DNA of 64,000 nt from Amphiura filiformis (Eukaryota > Echinodermata > Ophiuroidea > Amphilepidida > Amphiuridae): the NCBI RefSeq assembly GCF_039555335.1, contig NC_092639.1, positions 35,631,293 to 35,695,292 on the forward strand, given 5' to 3'. Made by a program: the position numbers and the translations under genes. Numbering within the stretch: the stretch's first letter is position 1; each line of letters begins with the position of its first letter. The notes under the pieces were generated by a model, which made no database searches, was not told the origin of the DNA, and saw nothing but the letters and a program-made list of their open reading frames with translations. Below, in pieces: positions 60,148 through 64,000 of this stretch.

Positions 60148-60335
60148 TTAGGCCTAAAAAATTGTTTGATTGGTGTAACCCGACTGACCTTAAAAATAGG
60201 CCCAACCCTAGACTTTTTTTCTTATATTTTTAAAAAAATTGAAATTAAAAAAAAAATGTTTAAAAAGTTCCAATTTACGCAATTTTTTTTTTCATTTTTT
60301 CATGTTACGCCAATCAAACAATTTTTTAGGCCTTA
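60148..60335. mobile_element. MITE with 29-bp inverted ends GGCCTAAAAAATTGTTTGAT
   Basis: 60151-60179 and 60304-60332 are inverse copies (GGCCTAAAAAATTGTTTGAT ... GTAAC and its complement, one or two mismatches), flanked by TTA on both sides, a likely target duplication. The interior is A/T runs. Confidence 0.8.
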
Positions 60336-60830
60336 CATGAAGGGAACGAGGTAATCATGTTGCTTTCTCAATGTATAGCAATAATAAACCGAGTTTTAGG
60401 TCCATGAACTGAACCACGCAAAGTGAAGCATACTCTGTCGGCAGCACACATTTCGAACACGATTGGATAGTGAAACTCAGCTTCTTGCTTCAGTTTTTGC
60501 TAAAAATTCATTAGGGCAAAGTTCTATCTTTATGTCCTTAATTATTCTTTAGTTAATCCTGTCCTTTCTTTCTTGAGGCCTAGATCTGTTTTTGCTACCT
60601 TTCAACTCGAATATTGTTGATTTGTTGCAGCCTATTGTCAATGGATGTAGGCCTACATAAGAATTCAAACTTTCTTACAACTTTCTTACTTTGGTTTGAG
60701 CGGAGACTAAAATACCTAAAGCCTCAAATGTCGTTTTTATATTAAATATACCTGTATTGGAATGAAATAAATATATTATATACAGGCTACATGATAAATA
60801 CATGAAGCCACATCAAGTAGAACGAGTCCG
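60336..60830. other. Gene-free DNA
   Basis: Nothing recognised. Confidence 0.4.
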
Positions 60831-61110
60831 ATCATGTCACGCCGATGGTGCTTACCTTGGTACTACGCAGGTGCTCCTTTGTTAAAAGGGAATTCTCTGA
60901 TTGGGGACTGTCAAAAAGTTTATTATATAAATTCTTTGGGGACTGTTACTTTTTAAAGTTTTTTTGGAGTGGGATCATGTCACACCGATGGTGCTTACCT
61001 TGGTACTACGCAGGTGCTCCTTTGTTAAAAGGGAATTCTCTGATTGGAGACTGTCAAAAAGCTTATTATTATAAATTCTTTGGGGACTGTTTCAACGCCC
61101 GTATACATGC
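60831..61110. repeat. 143-bp tandem duplication
   Basis: ATCATGTCACGCCGATGGTG (60831) recurs as ATCATGTCACACCGATGGTG (60974), followed in both by CTTACCTTGGTACTACGCAG and GGGAATTCTCTGATTGG. The overlapping 93-codon frame repeats the same peptide and is not a gene. Confidence 0.9.
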
Positions 61111-61114
61111 CACA

Positions 61115-61310
61115 TATATGATTTGATTTGATTTGATTTGATTTGATTTTATTCGGTACCTCCATATTGCACATACAACAATACAAGGTAAATAGATATA
61201 AAATGCATTAAGCTAAATAACTTATGATACACAAAAAACAATGCAAGGAGATATCACAGGATAGGCCTTTAAGCCCAAAGGCTTATTTCCGAAGGGGTCC
61301 TTTATACAGG
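61115..61310 (-). mobile_element. LINE-type 3' end with (AAATC)n tail
   Basis: On the minus strand, GAAATAAGCCTTTGGGCTTA, then TACCTTGTATTGTTGTATGT, GGAGGTACCGAATAAAATC and (AAATC)n to 61118. This is the form of a CR1/L2-like LINE 3' UTR with a short repeat tail. No protein-coding part remains. The following ACAGGGTGTCTCAATAAAAA (61315) looks like the end of another element. Confidence 0.7.
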
Positions 61311-61950
61311 GTGTCTCAATAAAAATAGGCCCTGTGGATCGGGGGACATAACTTATAATATCAGCCGTAAAATTATAAGTTTCTTGCAGATTCAAAATTA
61401 TTGAAGTGTCTTCTATAGATTGGTGCATAAAGCATCAAAATCTGTGATGTTGTTTCATCCCTATTTACAATATAACTCGAGAACCACAGGACCTACAAAA
61501 GTATATCTGTAATATCAATGCAATTTTTGCCCAAGCTCACTTTCATTCGCAATATGATGTGAACTACCAAATCACAATAGTTTGAAATAGTGTAAACCTT
61601 AACTCCCCATGTTGCTATGTAGGAGATAACTTGCCTGATCAGCAACTATGCCTCTTTTCTATTATTGATGTTGTTTTTGATTTCAATTTTTGTTTATTTA
61701 ACCATCAATACTATCACTTGGACATTTCATTTTGAGGGAACCAATTTCTTTTGAATCAAATATTTCAGCCACTTCAATATAAAGTTCAGCCCTACTGTAT
61801 GGTTAACAGATGTATGAACAGCGACATTTTTGTGAGACCTGAGAGCACATCAGACATATTGAATTACATTTCGAAAACGAGGAATATCCTTCTGATATCA
61901 ATTTCTTTTAAAATTCGCGATTTAATGCCATTTTATGGCAAATTATTCAA
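61311..61950. other. Gene-free DNA
   Basis: No gene recognised. The motif ACAGGGTGTCTCAATAAAAA at 61315 resembles transposon termini, but no partner end was located. Confidence 0.4.
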
Positions 61951-61952
61951 AA

Positions 61953-61990
61953 CTAGCGGGACACCCGCGCTTCGCGCGGGTCCCCGCTAG
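61953..61990. repeat. GC-rich hairpin CTAGCGGG...CCCGCTAG
   Basis: CTAGCGGGACACCCGCGC pairs, with one bulge, to GCGCGGGTCCCCGCTAG around a TTC loop (GCTTCGC mini-hairpin). It is very GC-rich in an AT-rich region and is followed at about 62150-62275 by a CpG-rich stretch (GCGGCGCGCGTCG). Probably a transposon end. Confidence 0.75.
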
Positions 61991-62456
61991 ATGAGTAAAT
62001 GGAAGCGTTCACTCAAACAGGAGGAATTACTGTACAGGTAGACTCACTGAAAATTAGGCCTACCATTTTGTGTCCTTCTTTTTCTTTTTCCCCTCCCGTA
62101 CCCTTACAATTTATGTCTTCGTAGGCCTAATCTCATTATCCCGTATCACCATAACCCCGTGCGAAAGTTGGCTATACACGCCACACCCGTGCGTGCAAGT
62201 CAAGCGGCGCGCGTCGTGTACGCCGACGCGCTAACGGCGCGGTTTCGCCGAGACATGAGGACGCGTTGGTTGGCATTGGCCGTAAACAAACTACCGCTAT
62301 AAATTTGCCCGAAAAACTCACTTTTTACTTATTTTGAGGCCAATTCTTGACCGTTTTCAACCAAATTAATAACAGGACATTCTCGTATATTCCTCGATCT
62401 CCCGTATGAATTTGGCGACATTTGGATCCAAACTGACGGAGCCTTTCGATCTTCAT

Positions 62457-62487
62457 ACATAGATAGATAGATAGATAGATAGATAGT
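62457..62487. repeat. (GATA)n microsatellite
   Basis: Seven to eight ATAG units. Confidence 0.95.
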
Positions 62488-62883
62488 CACAACATTCCCC
62501 TATTTATAGTAAGATTGATATTTTTTTAATTTAACAGTCCTCGAAGTAAATTGTATAAATTTAATGATATGTACGTATACTTAAAGTGTATGTAACTGGG
62601 ACAAAAAGCCGTCTATCATATGAAAATTTTGACCCTTCATATTGAAGATAAAATTTTTCCCCCAAAACACAAAACACACAAAAAATGGGTCTTTTGGGGG
62701 AAAACTCGATATGTTTAATATGAAAGGTTTACATATCATTAGATTTATGAAGTTTACTTCGAGGATGGTTAAATATCAAAAATACAAAAAATATAAAATT
62801 TTAATCATTTGCATAAAATGTGTGTCATATCGCGAATTTCTAAAAAATACAAGAATATAATGTCAGAAGGGCATTCCTCGCAT
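62488..62883. other. Gene-free DNA
   Basis: Nothing recognised. GGGGGAAAACTCGATATG near 62694 follows a T-poor stretch; no domain in the 72-codon frame. Confidence 0.4.
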
Positions 62884-63700
62884 TCAGAATTCAATTCGAT
62901 ATTTACTCATCTGCTTATGTGTGCCAGCATGCCAAGAAGAAATAGAGTAATCAAACAAACAAAGTACAAGAGCAGAGCATAAAATTTTCTTGATATTTTG
63001 ATCAAGAAACTTTGCCTGTCTGTAAAGAAATTTGAGTCTGGAATTTACTTTTTTTATGACACCAAGACCCATTTCGTCACCATTCAAGCACTGGTCAATA
63101 GTAAGGCTTAAGTATTTGACTGAGGGAGTAGCATGAATTGTTTGCCCTTCACACTCAATGGCATAATTTTGCCAATTCTTCAATTTACGTTTTGTTCCAA
63201 AAAGAATGAGTTCTGTTTTACCCATGTGGAGAGAAAGTTTATTATCTATGAGCCATTTGTTACAGCTTTCGAGATTTTTGCTAAGCTGCTGCCCAATTTT
63301 CAACGGATCTTTATCAGACACCAAAAGAGCGCTATCGTCTGCATACTGAAGGAGCATACAATCAACACAGTTGGGCATGTCGTTCACGTAACAAAGGAAC
63401 AAAATGGGACCCAAGATACTCCCCTGTGGAACTCCACATGTTAAAGCCATAGAGTTGGAGTCTGAGCCATTAACATTAACAATCTGAGATCTGCAATTCA
63501 GATATGACTCAAACCATTTAGTGGAGTTCATTCCCAGAGCAGTAAGCTTTTGACATAAAATAGAGTGATTAACACTGTCGAATACTTTCTGGATGTCAAG
63601 AAGCACCATTCCAGTAAACAGACCAGCACTGATTTGGTTTCTGATATGATCTTGAAGATAGATAAGACCTCCAGTCTTGAATTACTAGTTCCAAATTGAT
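62884..63700 (-). pseudogene. LINE reverse transcriptase fragment
   Basis: A 241-codon minus-strand frame (63609-62884, open up to about 63683) with RT blocks in order: GMVLLDIQKVFDSVNHSILC (palm Asp), SYLNCRSQIVNVNGSDS, CGVPQGSILGPILFLCYVND, then YADDSALL (catalytic YADD), WLIDNKLSLHMGKTELILFG and VKYLSLTIDQ. These place it in the non-LTR group related to jockey/CR1/L2. Upstream of 63683 the frame breaks: QFGTSNSR in another frame suggests a frameshift in the fingers motif (QFGFRxxRST). The 3' side ends at KYRIEF then a stop, without the usual C-terminal zinc motif, so it is truncated at both ends. Confidence 0.85.
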
Positions 63701-64000
63701 CCAAATGGCTTTGTTATTTTCCAAGTTTTTATAAAAGCAGTGTCATAGGCTTAGGAATCGGGGGCTGGGAGGTCTCTGGAATACCTTTCAGCCCCCAAAA
63801 ATAATCCTTGGTGAAATTTAAAAATTGTGACAAAATAGAGTGAAAATGGGTGTTTGTGACCTATATTTTGCAAAATTTTCTGACTCCAAGGGGGGGGGAG
63901 AGAACCCCACTCGGGCACCCCCAGAATGCCCCATAAAATATTTTTTAAATTGTCAGTCCCACCCCCATGTTAAAAATCTTCCAAAGCCAATGAGTGTTTG
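63701..64000. other. Window edge, no gene
   Basis: Remnant LINE sequence up to about 63720 (SHLDQFG-like), then AT-rich DNA with a G-run at 63890 and no recognised feature. Confidence 0.4.

Noticed and set aside
60845-61126. 93-codon frame
   Set aside because: A 143-bp direct duplication translated twice; no domain.

Overview
This is a repeat-rich, AT-rich animal (metazoan) genomic window with two multi-exon genes and many transposon remnants. There are no bacterial-type operons, no rRNA and no CRISPR array. The genes have GT-AG introns of 64 bp to 5.4 kb. The mobile DNA includes a Penelope-like element, LINE 3' ends, tRNA-derived SINEs and foldback MITEs. Short palindromes of the type TAGGCCTA are frequent. 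Together these suggest a marine invertebrate deuterostome, most likely an echinoderm or hemichordate. That assignment is inference, not proof.

Gene 1 is on the minus strand, 29479 down to 19187. Seven exons join in perfect phase into a 439-residue multi-membrane protein of the drug/metabolite transporter superfamily, closest in pattern to SLC35F3/SLC35F4. The model has a start codon, a stop codon and six consistent splice junctions. Gene 2 is on the plus strand, 44126 to beyond 57206. It encodes a secreted proteinase K-type subtilase (S8 family) with signal peptide, I9-type propeptide and complete Asp/His/Ser triad. Its last exon(s) were not found in the window.

The most striking object is in gene 2. 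The exon carrying the catalytic His and the substrate-recognition strand is present twice in tandem (53712-53853 and 53918-54059). Both copies are 142 nt, have the same phase and good splice sites, and are separated by a 64-nt intron. Because 142 is not a multiple of 3, only transcripts with exactly one copy keep the frame, so the pair looks like mutually exclusive exons. By codon-by-codon count they differ at 18 synonymous and 7 amino-acid-changing codons. Three of the seven changes lie in the loop that lines the S2-S4 substrate pockets in proteinase K. One gene may therefore make two proteases of different specificity.

Layout: 1-835 is a 27-bp minisatellite. 836-19186 is gene-free DNA with dispersed repeats, MITEs and an RT remnant. 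19187-29479 is the transporter gene, whose introns hold SINE-like elements, a 1.9-kb element with a recurring terminal motif and a palindrome array. 29480-42500 is transposon-rich intergenic DNA with duplicated blocks, MITEs, a LINE 3' end and a Penelope relic. 42517-44125 is the putative promoter and 5' leader of the protease gene, including a ~146-bp tandem array in which each unit carries a DR1-type nuclear-receptor-like motif. 44126-57206 is the protease gene, with a 5.1-kb repeat block in intron 1 and foldback elements in introns 4 and 6. 57207-64000 is repeats, then a LINE reverse transcriptase fragment on the minus strand. Most other open frames in the window are chance or repeat-derived.
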